Below, piece after piece: positions 26,101-36,315 of a stretch of DNA of 64,000 bases (position 1 is the stretch's first letter; each line of letters opens with the position of its first letter). The notes beneath the pieces were generated by a model. That model had not been told where the DNA came from and ran no database searches. It saw nothing but the letters and a program-made list of their open reading frames with translations. A program made the translations under genes and the position numbers. The stretch comes from Actinomycetes bacterium (GTDB taxonomy: Bacteria; Actinomycetota; Thermoleophilia; BMS3ABIN01), in the NCBI GenBank assembly GCA_021787475.1, contig JAJYLW010000001.1, positions 62,001-126,000 of the forward strand, read 5' to 3'.

Positions 26101-27311
26101 TTGACAAGGCGCCAGAGGAGGAAGAAGCTGGATCGAAATCATCACCTTCAAGAGTCATTCGCGATAATGGCAATTCTTTAGTTCTTGAAGGCATTGATGG
26201 TTCGATTCCTCTTGGTTTTCTTGCTGCTGTCGGGACATTGGTTGTGCTTCATGAATCAGGTCATCATGAATCGCGTCTTCATTGGCATCGCGGCGTGACA
26301 TGGAAACCTGTTCTGACAAACTTACTAACATTTAATCAAGAAGAATTAGCAAAAATTATTGCTGATGCTTTACATGGTTCGTCTGTAACAAGTCAAGCGC
26401 AAGCAAATCTTAAAAGCGCACGAATCCAGATGGACAAGAAAAAAACTGAAATTACAAAACAAATTAAATTGATAAAAAGCCGAAAACTTCGCGGCCAGGA
26501 ACGTGAAGAAGCAATGGAAGAAACAGTTAAACCTCTTGAAAGTGATTACAAGCTACTACGTACAAAGTGGCTCAGTGCCTTACGCGACGCTGTCCCTCGA
26601 CCAGAGCTTGCACTCGGGAAACACATTGATTGTAATCGCGAAGAGTATCGTGAGCATTGCAGGATGTTCCTAAAGGACGCGTGTTGGAACAGCAGGGAAC
26701 CGCTCGACCTAATGGTAGCGTTTGCAAGTGATGTAATTCTGCATGAGAACAATCTTAAGAGAAAGCAGGGTATGGTTTTGCCAATGCAATTTTGCTTTAT
26801 TAAGGGAGCCAGTCAACAGTTTTTCCTTGATACTGTGCGCCAACTCATGGAACAAGTAAGACTGGAAAAGATTGCAGATGCCCTTTTTAAAATGTGGACG
26901 TACGAAGACGAAAAGCTATCTTTGAGATGGGATCCTATTGAAGCCCGACGTTACGCTTTAATGGATATAAACCCTTCGAACATTTGCGCTCGTACAGTTT
27001 GGATGGCAAATTTGCTTGCCTATCGCGCACTTGTTTTATTTCCCTCTGCACCGACGCTCTGTGGTCTATCTAGCGTCGGATGGCGAATCGACAGAGGTAC
27101 CAAAAAAACTGATTTTAACTGGGCCTTATGGAAACAGCCAATTGGCCCTGACGAGGTTCGATCGATTCAAGTATTATCAGAACTCTATCAAAAAGAGCCG
27201 GATCGTAATTCATTAAGAGCCATGGGAATTGAAGCAGTTTTCGGGCACAAAAAGTTATGCTTGGAAAGTCGAGCACTAACTTCAGCCCTGCAGTTGAAGT
27301 ATAATTATTGA
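23181..27311 (+). CDS. cas3: Type I-G Cas3 helicase-nuclease with C-terminal HD and fused Cas8-like extension
   Basis: 1376 residues from ATG 23181. The SF2 helicase part comes first: DLPTAAGKTACID near residue 32, LILLDEAHL near 185, STQCIEVGADFSFD and QRFGRLNRLG near 390. The HD nuclease is C-terminal to it (TAAYWHDIGKLDERF near 804, ITSHHGYGRPF near 890), the order known for type I-G. A further 370 residues include IPLGFLAAVGTLVVL near 1010, a Lys-rich coiled coil near 1080-1130, and LSLRWDPIEARRYALMDINP near 1249. This tail resembles the Cas8-like large-subunit or Cas3-extension proteins of type I-G. No separate csx17 gene exists here, so target recognition and degradation may lie on one chain. 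Codons become more AT-rich in the tail. Confidence 0.93.
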   Translation: MGTLPSFTEYFQALWSHEPFPWQRLLAERLTKGEWPRALDLPTAAGKTACIDIAIYALASQAQKPVWKRTAPRRIWFVVDRRIVVDEAFERARAIAEKLHKATDGPLKLVSDQLRKISDTERPLALGRLRGGALRDDGWARLPSQPAVITSTVDQLGSRLLFRGYGPSALTSPIFAGLAAHDSLILLDEAHLSVPFMQTLHAVECYRGKDWAEQPIQTPFAFSIMSATPPPDIPKSAVFPGAEKEAALDHAELDRRINASKPAELVLVKNRKLPEKDSFVESAVERATAFVKREERQRVAVIVNRVRTAELIAQALGQQCADEFDVVLLTGRLRPFERDQLIARWKPVLKANRPEQPEKPIVLISTQCIEVGADFSFDALVTEAASLDALRQRFGRLNRLGRIESASSAILIRDADAKTGADDFIYGTAMAECWGLLQRLAEPHPSGKHACKVLDFGIAALDSHLQSIEDLMPYISPTLDAPLLLPSHLDLLCQTSPKPQVEPDIELYLHGAGRGTPEVRIAWRGDLDEKDTESWLETIALCPPNSAETVSVPLYQLRKWLANITDDDDTGDVEGEYHTDPRSKEQIRPVLRWRGRESSVDGSLVCKTASQILPNELVILPAVYGINGLAQSAPEHVLGDLKIDIWEPSHAGTGKPVALRLHRTVLKPWLDCPPLKALIEVAESPAWERENVQDAIDKVLAYRREAEEEASVPPDWWIALLKQVRNGCFEQHPAGGLVLKAYKTKAQEEVEQEIFADDDDLLSAAGKEISHVLHSASVQRAAQKLLSRCLPEEFHEPLKTAAYWHDIGKLDERFQIMLREGDELAVLTGEPLAKSVAVPSSPRRRRAIRTASKLPKIFRHEMLSLQLTEHLFPNVDNDTPNDLMLHAITSHHGYGRPFAPISLDEEPLPIQGVHGGVAIEVENQERASWPAAHTFKSGISERFWRLNRRYGWWGLAYLEAILRLSDWYGSQWVFDKAPEEEEAGSKSSPSRVIRDNGNSLVLEGIDGSIPLGFLAAVGTLVVLHESGHHESRLHWHRGVTWKPVLTNLLTFNQEELAKIIADALHGSSVTSQAQANLKSARIQMDKKKTEITKQIKLIKSRKLRGQEREEAMEETVKPLESDYKLLRTKWLSALRDAVPRPELALGKHIDCNREEYREHCRMFLKDACWNSREPLDLMVAFASDVILHENNLKRKQGMVLPMQFCFIKGASQQFFLDTVRQLMEQVRLEKIADALFKMWTYEDEKLSLRWDPIEARRYALMDINPSNICARTVWMANLLAYRALVLFPSAPTLCGLSSVGWRIDRGTKKTDFNWALWKQPIGPDEVRSIQVLSELYQKEPDRNSLRAMGIEAVFGHKKLCLESRALTSALQLKYNY

Positions 27312-27450
27312 TTTTCAAGTTCGGTCCAGTTGTTATTCGGAGCCACGCGCTCCCCGTTCCTTGACAACTAAATAAACTCCTCTCCTCAAGTTAATTCAGC
27401 TTGCGCCGATTGTCTTTCGGTCAATTCTTTATTCGACCGGAGATGGTTAC

Positions 27451-29434
<1,984 letters not shown>

Positions 29435-29643
29435 ATCCGTCCTTCAATTACTGCCGAATTGACTCGAGCGCTTATATGCCGGAAGCGGTATCGTTGACCC
29501 CTCGAAACAGCGTCTGAATGAGGGTTTATGGTTTAAAAAGGACCGACATCAAAAGAGGAATGAGTGTTGTTTTAAATCGTAAAGCTGACTTCTCGAATAA
29601 TACCCTTAAAAACAGCTTAAATATAGGCTATATTGGAGGGGTT
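29435..29643 (+). promoter_or_regulatory. CRISPR leader region
   Basis: 209 bp of non-coding DNA between cas2 and the first repeat. The last 80 bp are AT-rich with several A/T runs, as is usual for leaders that carry the array promoter and integration signals. No gene is visible. The direction is inferred from the cas2 side and from the degenerate repeat at the far end. Confidence 0.6.
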
Positions 29644-31340
29644 ATTTCCATGGCAGAAATGCCATGGCCTCATTGAAGCTCCCCGTTGGCCGCTGCGGCC
29701 TCTGCGTCGTGGAGGTGATTTCCATGGCAGAAATGCCATGGCCTCATTGAAGCTCGATTCCTCGATTCCTCGATTCCTCGGGGATTTCCATGGCAGAAAT
29801 GCCATGGCCTCATTGAAGCTGGAGCATTATGATGATCTGGTAGGGGGTGAGGAGATTTCCATGGCAGAAATGCCATGGCCTCATTGAAGCTACCACTTTG
29901 CCGGGGGAGGCAATCCCGTCGCCGAATTTCCATGGCAGAAATGCCATGGCCTCATTGAAGCGGCTCTTATGGGGTTCATTACCGCCCTCATCGCCGTATT
30001 TCCATGGCAGAAATGCCATGGCCTCATTGAAGCTCTCCCCAATAATTCTATCTTATATTTTTTATTTTGATTTCCATGGCAGAAATGCCATGGCCTCATT
30101 GAAGCGGCGACACTCCTGCAAATTGAGGCTGATTCTTGGGGAGATTTCCATGGCAGAAATGCCATGGCCTCATTGAAGCGCAGGCAAGGCGCGATCTGTA
30201 TACATCTCTGTCCGTTATTTCCATGGCAGAAATGCCATGGCCTCATTGAAGCCAGGATGAACACGCGCGGCACAAACAGCACGCGCAGCATTTCCATGGC
30301 AGAAATGCCATGGCCTCATTGAAGCTCTTACTATCAGATCGTCGATGCCCTTAACATGCAGAATTTCCATGGCAGAAATGCCATGGCCTCATTGAAGCAG
30401 TCAAGACGCCCTCATCGAGGTCGTCCTGTATTCAATTTCCATGGCAGAAATGCCATGGCCTCATTGAAGCTTTTTCACCACGGCGTCATGGACGTGTGCA
30501 GAGAGGATTTCCATGGCAGAAATGCCATGGCCTCATTGAAGCATCAGAAGCCCAACCATCGGAACCCTTACCAGAGAAATTTCCATGGCAGAAATGCCAT
30601 GGCCTCATTGAAGCGGCCGGGACAATCAGGGTAATCGGCAAAGGTGGTAAAATTTCCATGGCAGAAATGCCATGGCCTCATTGAAGCGTATTACCGTTCG
30701 CGGGGGCCATAATTAGCATATACCATTTCCATGGCAGAAATGCCATGGCCTCATTGAAGCTGGTGATACATAACCTTGTTGGCCGCTTGGGCCGCGCATT
30801 TCCATGGCAGAAATGCCATGGCCTCATTGAAGCTGCGGACCCGCTGGAAAGCATAACATTCTCTCCAGATTTCCATGGCAGAAATGCCATGGCCTCATTG
30901 AAGCAAGAAAATTGGCGATAGTTATAGTGGTTTGGTCACGATTTCCATGGCAGAAATGCCATGGCCTCATTGAAGCTTCTCCAGTCTGGGCGGCGGCGTG
31001 GAGCGCTGGCGCTATTTCCATGGCAGAAATGCCATGGCCTCATTGAAGCCGGCGTTAATCCCGGGATTGATAAATTTTTAAATTGTATTTCCATGGCAGA
31101 AATGCCATGGCCTCATTGAAGCCCTACTAGGTCATCATAATTTTCCAAGACACCCTTCAAAATTTCCATGGCAGAAATGCCATGGCCTCATTGAAGCAAG
31201 AAAATTGGCGATAGTTATAGTGGTTTGGTCACGATTTCCATGACAGAAATGCCATGGCCTCATTGAAGCTTATCAACTCCGGCTATGTCGGCCAACCGTT
31301 TCGCATTTCCATGGCAGAAATGCCATGGCCTCATTGAAGC
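29644..31340 (+). CRISPR. CRISPR array, 24 repeats of 36 bp and 23 spacers
   Basis: Repeats start ATTTCC and end CTCATTGAAGC. The first is 29644-29679, the last 31305-31340. All look identical except repeat 23 (31234-31269), which has G to A at position 10. Spacers are 35-39 bp, except spacer 2 (29754-29783), which is 30 bp and built of a TCGATTCC unit. Spacer 18 (30905-30940) and spacer 22 (31198-31233) are identical, so 22 spacers are distinct. The repeat contains a perfect 8-bp hairpin CCATGGCA-GAAA-TGCCATGG with a GNRA-type loop, which would be the Cas6 processing structure. The array follows the cas genes and ends 130 bp before the toxin-antitoxin pair. Confidence 0.98.
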
Positions 31341-31349
31341 CATTTTAGA

Positions 31350-31368
31350 TTCTCCGCTTCGCGGAGAA
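31350..31368. terminator. Hairpin after the CRISPR array
   Basis: A perfect 8-bp stem TTCTCCGC/GCGGAGAA with a 3-nt loop, 10 bp past the last repeat. No U-tract follows on either strand, so it may be only a weak terminator or an RNA-stabilising hairpin. Confidence 0.4.
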
Positions 31369-31471
31369 AAACATAAGAAATATTTTTTGCCTGGCGCCAC
31401 TTAGCAGCCGCTCCTCGGAGCAGCCGAGGATTGAAACTGAAAAAAGCCAAAGCTGTGATGAACACCGGCTA

Positions 31472-31747
31472 CTACCGCTCTTCCCTGGTATGCCAGAGCC
31501 GGAGCACGAACATGGTGAATCCCTGAATCTCGTAACGCAGCTCATATTGGCCCACTGAAATCCGGCGAACCTCGCGCGGTTCAAACTCTTCCAATTTTTC
31601 GCCGAGGCGCGGGTGCGCCATCAGATTCCGGGGCGCAGCCGCCAGGATGATGACCGTATGAGCTGCAGCTTGCCTGTCCACGGGAGCCAGGAATTCATAA
31701 AGTCTGACCAGATCAGATAAAGCCTTGCCCGTCCACTTAAGTTCCAT
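31472..31747 (-). CDS. ParE/RelE-superfamily toxin
   Basis: 91 residues from ATG 31747. It begins MELKWTGKALSDLVRLYEFL and continues with DRQAAAHTVIILAAAPRNLM. The HPRLGEKLEEFEPREVRRIS and YELRYEIQGFTMFVLRLWHT blocks are typical of ParE toxins, which target gyrase. The start overlaps the antitoxin stop (TGATG). It lies between the array and the pif1-like gene, pointing to the uvrB side on the minus strand. Confidence 0.9.
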   Translation of the reverse strand: MELKWTGKALSDLVRLYEFLAPVDRQAAAHTVIILAAAPRNLMAHPRLGEKLEEFEPREVRRISVGQYELRYEIQGFTMFVLRLWHTREER

Positions 31748-32007
31748 CAACGCGGCGGTTTACGCGGCTTGTCAGTTTCCAGACTTTCGGCCCACGCCTG
31801 AACAGCCTGATGATCAATGACGCGGCCGGCGTCGACATCAGCGAGGGCTTCCAGCGTGAGCCGGCTGCGTTCTTCCTCCTGCTCAATCCAGGCAGACAGC
31901 GCCTGTTTCACCACCCAGCCGCGCGAACGCTCCAGGCGGGCAGCCATCTGATCAATCTTTTCTGCCAAGGGCAGAGGGACATGGGCGGTAAGCACTTTGG
32001 TTTTCAT
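31747..32007 (-). CDS. Ribbon-helix-helix (CopG-type) antitoxin
   Basis: 86 residues from ATG 32007. The N-terminal KVLTAHVPLPLAEKIDQMAA and SRGWVVKQALSAWIEQEEE form the RHH fold. The C-terminus is charged and Pro/Arg-rich and should wrap the toxin. AGGAGG lies about 8 bases upstream. A large inverted repeat at 32025-32061 covers the promoter and is the expected autoregulatory site. Confidence 0.9.
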   Translation of the reverse strand: MKTKVLTAHVPLPLAEKIDQMAARLERSRGWVVKQALSAWIEQEEERSRLTLEALADVDAGRVIDHQAVQAWAESLETDKPRKPPR

Positions 32008-32024
32008 GAGGAGCACCTCCTTTA

Positions 32025-32061
32025 TTGATCAATCTTAATCATAATAAATAAGATTGATTAA
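32025..32061. promoter_or_regulatory. Inverted-repeat operator of the ParE-type toxin-antitoxin operon
   Basis: Arms TTGATCAATCTTA (32025-32037) and TAAGATTGATTAA (32049-32061) are complementary at 12 of 13 positions, around an 11-bp AT-rich centre. It lies 18 bp upstream of the antitoxin ATG, as expected for RHH autorepression. Confidence 0.75.
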
Positions 32062-32124
32062 TTCAACACTTATGCTTCGGAGTTGCCTCCCGTAGCAGCC
32101 AGGGACCGAAACAGCCAGTGTTTT

Positions 32125-33696
32125 CTACTCTTCCTCCCCCACCACCTCAATTTTCAGCATTCGGTCGAGGCGGAAGGTGCGGTCGGCCTGCCTTTCCTGA
32201 CAATAGGCTCTTAGACCAATGAATGATTTGCCGCGGTATTCCATCTCCTCCACAAAGTAAGGCTTTATTTGCCGCCGGGATTTGGTGTCATCGGGCTTCA
32301 GGTAGGTTAGCTTGAGCAGCAAACCCTCAGCGATAGCCCGCTCCACAAGCTTGACCTTGCCGGCCAGCGGCAGTTGCGTGTCCGACCGGCAATATTGATA
32401 ACTGGTAATAAATTTGACAACGCGCCAGTCAAGCCAGATATGTGACTTATTGATCGGCGCCTTGATGTAGACCCCCTCGAGCGTGCGGCAGCGCGACAGC
32501 GCCACATAGAGCTGCCCCGGCGCGAACGTCCCGCGGCCGATATCGACGACGACCGCGTCAAAGGTCTTGCCCTGGCTCTTGTGAATGGTGACAGCCCAGG
32601 CCAGTTTGACCGGATACTGGGTAAATTTGCCGATGGCCTCGGACGCGACCGCCTTGGCTTTGTCGTCCCATATGAAACGGAAGCGGCTCCAGGTGACCGG
32701 CTCGACCCGCTCGATGTTGCCACCGGACAGCTTGACATGAAGCGCCTCATCATCGATGCCCCGAAGAACGGCCATGCTGCCATTGACCCAGCGCCCGCCT
32801 GCATCGTTATTCAGCAGCATCACATGGGCGCCCTTCTTGAGCTTCAGCCGCAGGTCTGCCGGAGCGCTCTTCTGGTCAAAATCGCCCTTCACGGAGGCTT
32901 TAAAAGTATATGTCTTCCCTTTTAGCCGCGCCAGTTGCTGCTCGTTGCGTTCCAGCGCCATGGCGTTGGTGGTAGTCAGGTGGATGGCGTTTTCTGGCCA
33001 TTCCTCTTCATGTGGCGCCAGGCGGGCGTTGATCATGCCGATCTGCTTATCGGTGATGCTGCGGTTGCGAACGCCGTTCAGCAGGCCGATGAAGAAATCA
33101 TCTGTCTGGCGATAGACCTTCTCCAGTTCGATCAGCTCGAACAGAGTGTCGCGGAATACGTCTGAGTCGAAGAAATATTCACTCGCGTAGCGCCTCGCCA
33201 GGACTTCCTTGTCATTGCGGGTCAGAACCGGCGGCAACTGATAAAGGTCGCCGATGAATATCATCTGGATGCCGCCAAACGGAGCGCTTTTCTTCCTGCC
33301 GTTTTTTCTTAAAAACAGGTCAACCAGATCAAGCAGGTCGGCCCTGACCATTGAGATTTCGTCAATGATGATGGCATCCAGCTCCTTGTAAAGCGGATCT
33401 TTCACCGCCTTTATCTTTTCAGCCGTCACGCCGGGACGGAAGCGGAAAAAGGAGTGGATGGTCTGACCGGCGACATTCACCGCCGCAACGCCTGTCGGCG
33501 CCAGGACCGCTATCTTCTTGCCGGTGACCGAACGGAAGTGCTCAAGCAGCGTAGATTTGCCGGTGCCTGCCCTGCCGGTGATGAGGATGTTGCCACTGGA
33601 GCTCTCCATCTTATCGAACGCCTGGAGAAACTGCGGATTGAGATCGAGCGCCTTCAATGCCGTTTCTGATTTTTGTTGTTTCTGCTCTGTAGACAT
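32125..33696 (-). CDS. PIF1-family helicase with C-terminal WYL domain
   Basis: 523 residues. SF1B motifs: GRAGTGKSTLLEHF (Walker A, about 39), APTGVAAVN (Ia), AIIIDEISMVRADLLD (II), GDLYQLPPV (III), AVTIHKSQGKTFDAVVVDIG (V) and YVALSRCR (VI). The last 75 residues (LKLTYLKPDDTKSRRQIKPY and RTFRLDRM) are a WYL domain, which may sense a ligand or nucleic acid. PIF1 helicases unwind G-quadruplexes and R-loops. ATG 33696 is used because an AGGGAG site precedes it and it begins 13 bp after the uvrB stop. This makes a uvrB-pif1 operon and suggests a repair role. Confidence 0.9.
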   Translation of the reverse strand: MSTEQKQQKSETALKALDLNPQFLQAFDKMESSSGNILITGRAGTGKSTLLEHFRSVTGKKIAVLAPTGVAAVNVAGQTIHSFFRFRPGVTAEKIKAVKDPLYKELDAIIIDEISMVRADLLDLVDLFLRKNGRKKSAPFGGIQMIFIGDLYQLPPVLTRNDKEVLARRYASEYFFDSDVFRDTLFELIELEKVYRQTDDFFIGLLNGVRNRSITDKQIGMINARLAPHEEEWPENAIHLTTTNAMALERNEQQLARLKGKTYTFKASVKGDFDQKSAPADLRLKLKKGAHVMLLNNDAGGRWVNGSMAVLRGIDDEALHVKLSGGNIERVEPVTWSRFRFIWDDKAKAVASEAIGKFTQYPVKLAWAVTIHKSQGKTFDAVVVDIGRGTFAPGQLYVALSRCRTLEGVYIKAPINKSHIWLDWRVVKFITSYQYCRSDTQLPLAGKVKLVERAIAEGLLLKLTYLKPDDTKSRRQIKPYFVEEMEYRGKSFIGLRAYCQERQADRTFRLDRMLKIEVVGEEE

Positions 33697-33709
33697 TTTT
33701 CTCCCTGGT

Positions 33710-35701
33710 TTACCGCTTCGCCGCCGCCTTCCGCCGCGCCAGCTCCTTGATCTGGTCGCGCAGCTTGGCAGCGTATTCAAACTTGAGCTCCTCGGCCGCC
33801 GCGAACATCTCTTCTTCCAGGGCGGCGATGGCCTCGTCGATCTCGCGGTTGCTCATTTTCCTGGCGGCGTAACGGAGGCGTTTGGCCTTGTAGGGCACGG
33901 CCGGCTCGCCGAGCATCGAGCTCATGTCGGAGACCCCTTTGACAATGGTCCTGGGCGTGATGCCATGCTCCCGGTTGTACTGCATCTGGATGCCGCGGCG
34001 GCGGTTCGTCTCGCCGATTGCCTTTGTCATCGCCTGCGTCATCTTGTCGGCGTACATAATCACCTTGCCGTGGACGTTGCGGGCGGCGCGGCCGATAGTC
34101 TGGATCAGGGCGATCTCGCCGCGGAGGAACCCTTCCTTGTCGGCATCGAGGATGGCCACCAGGGTCACCTCGGGCAGGTCGAGGCCCTCGCGCAGCAGGT
34201 TGACGCCGACGAGGACGTCAAACTCGCCAAGGCGCAGGTCGCGGACGATCTGGATCCGCTCCAGCGTGTCGATGTCCGAGTGCAGATAGCGGACCTTAAA
34301 GCCGCTTTCGAGAAGGTAGTCGGTCAGGTCCTCTGCCATCTTTTTGGTCAGGGTGGTGACCAGCACCCGCTGGCGCGCCTCCACCCGGCGGCGGACTTCG
34401 TTCATCAGGTCATCGATCTGATGCTCCGTTGGCCGCACTTCTACTTCCGGATCAATGAGGCCGGTGGGCCGGATCACCTGCTCGACAACCTGGGTGCTGT
34501 GGCCGAGCTCCCAGGGGCCCGGCGTGGCGCTGACGCAGACCAGCTGTGGCACCCGCTCCAGGAACTCCTTGAACTTAAGCGGCCGGTTGTCCAGCGCCGA
34601 GGGCAACCGGAAGCCGTAGTCAACAAGCGTCTGCTTGCGGGCGCGGTCGCCATTGTACATTCCGTTTATTTGCGGAACGGTGTTGTGGGACTCGTCCAGG
34701 AAGCAGACAAAATCGGCCGGGAAGAACGATAGCAGCGTGTTGGGCGGCTCCCCGGGGCCGCGGTCGTCGAGGATGCGCGAGTAGTTCTCGATGCCAGCGC
34801 AGTAACCGGTCTCGCGCAGCATCTCCATATCGTAGCGTGTGCGCATCAGCAGCCGGTGCGCTTCCAGTTCCTTGCCCTGTAACTTTAGCTCCGCCAGCCG
34901 CGCCTGCAGCTCTTTTTCAACTTCGATGACAGCCCGCGCGATTGTGCCGGGTGAAGTGACAAAGTGGGTTGCGGGATAAATGGCGACCTCCCCAAGCTCC
35001 TCGAGGATCTCGCCGCTGAGCGGCTCCAGCCGCTGGATGCGCTCGACCTCGTCGCCGAAAAACTGGATACGGAGGATTGTATCCTCGTAGGCGGCGTGCA
35101 CTTCGAGCACGTCGCCGCGGAGGCGGAACTGGCCGCGGCTGAAATCAAAATCAGCACGGCTGTACATGATGTCAACCAGGCTCCGTGCCACCGCCTCCAG
35201 GCCCGGCTCCTCGCCCACCCTGAGAAAGACCATCTTCGCCAGGTACTCTTCCGGCGAGCCAAGGCCGTAGATGCAGGAGACGCTGGCGACGATGACCACG
35301 TCGCGGCGCGACAGCAAGGCGCTGGTTGAGGCGTGCCGGAGGCGGTCGATCTCCTGGTTGATAGAAGTGTCTTTCTCAATATAGGTGTCGGTGGCGGGCA
35401 GGTAGGCCTCCGGCTGGTAGTAGTCGTAGTAGCTGACGAAGTACTCGACGGCGTTGTCCGGCAGGAATTCCTTCAGCTCATTGCAGAGCTGCGCCGCCAG
35501 CGTTTTATTATGCGCCATGATCAGGGCCGGTCGGCCGGCGTCGGCGATGACGTTGGCCATCGTGAATGTCTTGCCGGAGCCGGTGACGCCGAGAAGCGTC
35601 TGGCAGAAATCGCCGCGCTTCAGGCCGGCGGCCAAAGCGGCGATCGCCTGCGGCTGGTCGCCGGTGGGTTTGTAACTGGCGTTTAGCTTAAATGATGACA
35701 T
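33710..35701 (-). CDS. uvrB: UvrABC excinuclease subunit B
   Basis: 663 residues. Walker [17 protein letters not shown], the beta-hairpin [24 protein letters not shown]-box [10 protein letters not shown], helicase motif [11 protein letters not shown] and a C-terminal UvrC-binding coiled coil ([20 protein letters not shown]) are all present. UvrB verifies damage found by UvrA and recruits UvrC. It follows the transglycosylase gene by 34 bp on the same strand. uvrA lies on the other side of the accessory island. Confidence 0.97.
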   Translation of the reverse strand: MSSFKLNASYKPTGDQPQAIAALAAGLKRGDFCQTLLGVTGSGKTFTMANVIADAGRPALIMAHNKTLAAQLCNELKEFLPDNAVEYFVSYYDYYQPEAYLPATDTYIEKDTSINQEIDRLRHASTSALLSRRDVVIVASVSCIYGLGSPEEYLAKMVFLRVGEEPGLEAVARSLVDIMYSRADFDFSRGQFRLRGDVLEVHAAYEDTILRIQFFGDEVERIQRLEPLSGEILEELGEVAIYPATHFVTSPGTIARAVIEVEKELQARLAELKLQGKELEAHRLLMRTRYDMEMLRETGYCAGIENYSRILDDRGPGEPPNTLLSFFPADFVCFLDESHNTVPQINGMYNGDRARKQTLVDYGFRLPSALDNRPLKFKEFLERVPQLVCVSATPGPWELGHSTQVVEQVIRPTGLIDPEVEVRPTEHQIDDLMNEVRRRVEARQRVLVTTLTKKMAEDLTDYLLESGFKVRYLHSDIDTLERIQIVRDLRLGEFDVLVGVNLLREGLDLPEVTLVAILDADKEGFLRGEIALIQTIGRAARNVHGKVIMYADKMTQAMTKAIGETNRRRGIQMQYNREHGITPRTIVKGVSDMSSMLGEPAVPYKAKRLRYAARKMSNREIDEAIAALEEEMFAAAEELKFEYAAKLRDQIKELARRKAAAKR

Positions 35702-35735
35702 TCTGTAAGTTCTGTTTCCCTGGCCATCCTGGAGG

Positions 35736-36314
35736 TCATTGCAGCTCGTCCGCGTAGGCGCGCCGGTAAATATCTTTTACCTTATCCACGTTTTCGACGT
35801 ACTCGCGGGTCTCCTGGTAAGGAATGTCGGTGACCGAGTCAAACGGCCGGCCGGAGGCCCTCGCGGCCGCCACCCACTTGTCCACGTTGTCAGCGCCGCC
35901 GTTGTAAGCGGCCAGCGCCAGCGCCTCGGAGCCGCCGTAGCGTCCTAACAAATAGCTAAGATACCAGCAGCCAAAACGAATATTTACGTCCGGCTGCTTC
36001 AGGTCAGCCGCGCTCGGCGGCGGCTCGCCCGTCTTCGCGGCAACCCAGGCCGCCGTGGCCGGCATCAGCTGCATCAACCCGACGGCTCCGGAGGCGGAAG
36101 TCGTGCCCTCCTTGAACCGGCTCTCCTGATAGATGACCGCCGCCACCAAATAGGGATCAAGATGGTTGCGCCCGGCTTCCTGCCTGATTTCGGCAGCGTG
36201 ATTAAGTGGATACCACCAGCGGGCGTACCATCCCGGCATGGACAGTTGTAGCGCCGCAAACCCTGCCGCCAGCAGCAACAGCATGGAAAGGACGATGAAC
36301 AGTCGCTTTATCAA
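35736..36314 (-). CDS. Membrane-anchored lytic transglycosylase (SLT family)
   Basis: 192 residues starting at TTG 36314, right after the coaE stop. An N-terminal membrane helix ([18 protein letters not shown]) exports the enzyme. The SLT domain has the catalytic Glu in [30 protein letters not shown], and [15 protein letters not shown]. It cleaves peptidoglycan glycan strands to 1,6-anhydro ends, for wall remodelling or insertion of large complexes. The coaE-SLT order next to uvrB looks like one operon. Confidence 0.9.
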   Translation of the reverse strand: MIKRLFIVLSMLLLLAAGFAALQLSMPGWYARWWYPLNHAAEIRQEAGRNHLDPYLVAAVIYQESRFKEGTTSASGAVGLMQLMPATAAWVAAKTGEPPPSAADLKQPDVNIRFGCWYLSYLLGRYGGSEALALAAYNGGADNVDKWVAAARASGRPFDSVTDIPYQETREYVENVDKVKDIYRRAYADELQ

Positions 36315-36315
36315 C

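Noticed and set aside
29617-31021. Several open frames on both strands across the CRISPR array with repeating MAFLPWK/HGRNAMASLK peptides
   Set aside because: They are translations of the 36-bp repeat and spacers, not genes.
33518-34732. A 404-codon plus-strand frame opposite uvrB and the pif1-like gene
   Set aside because: Antisense shadow of conserved genes with all motifs intact on the minus strand.
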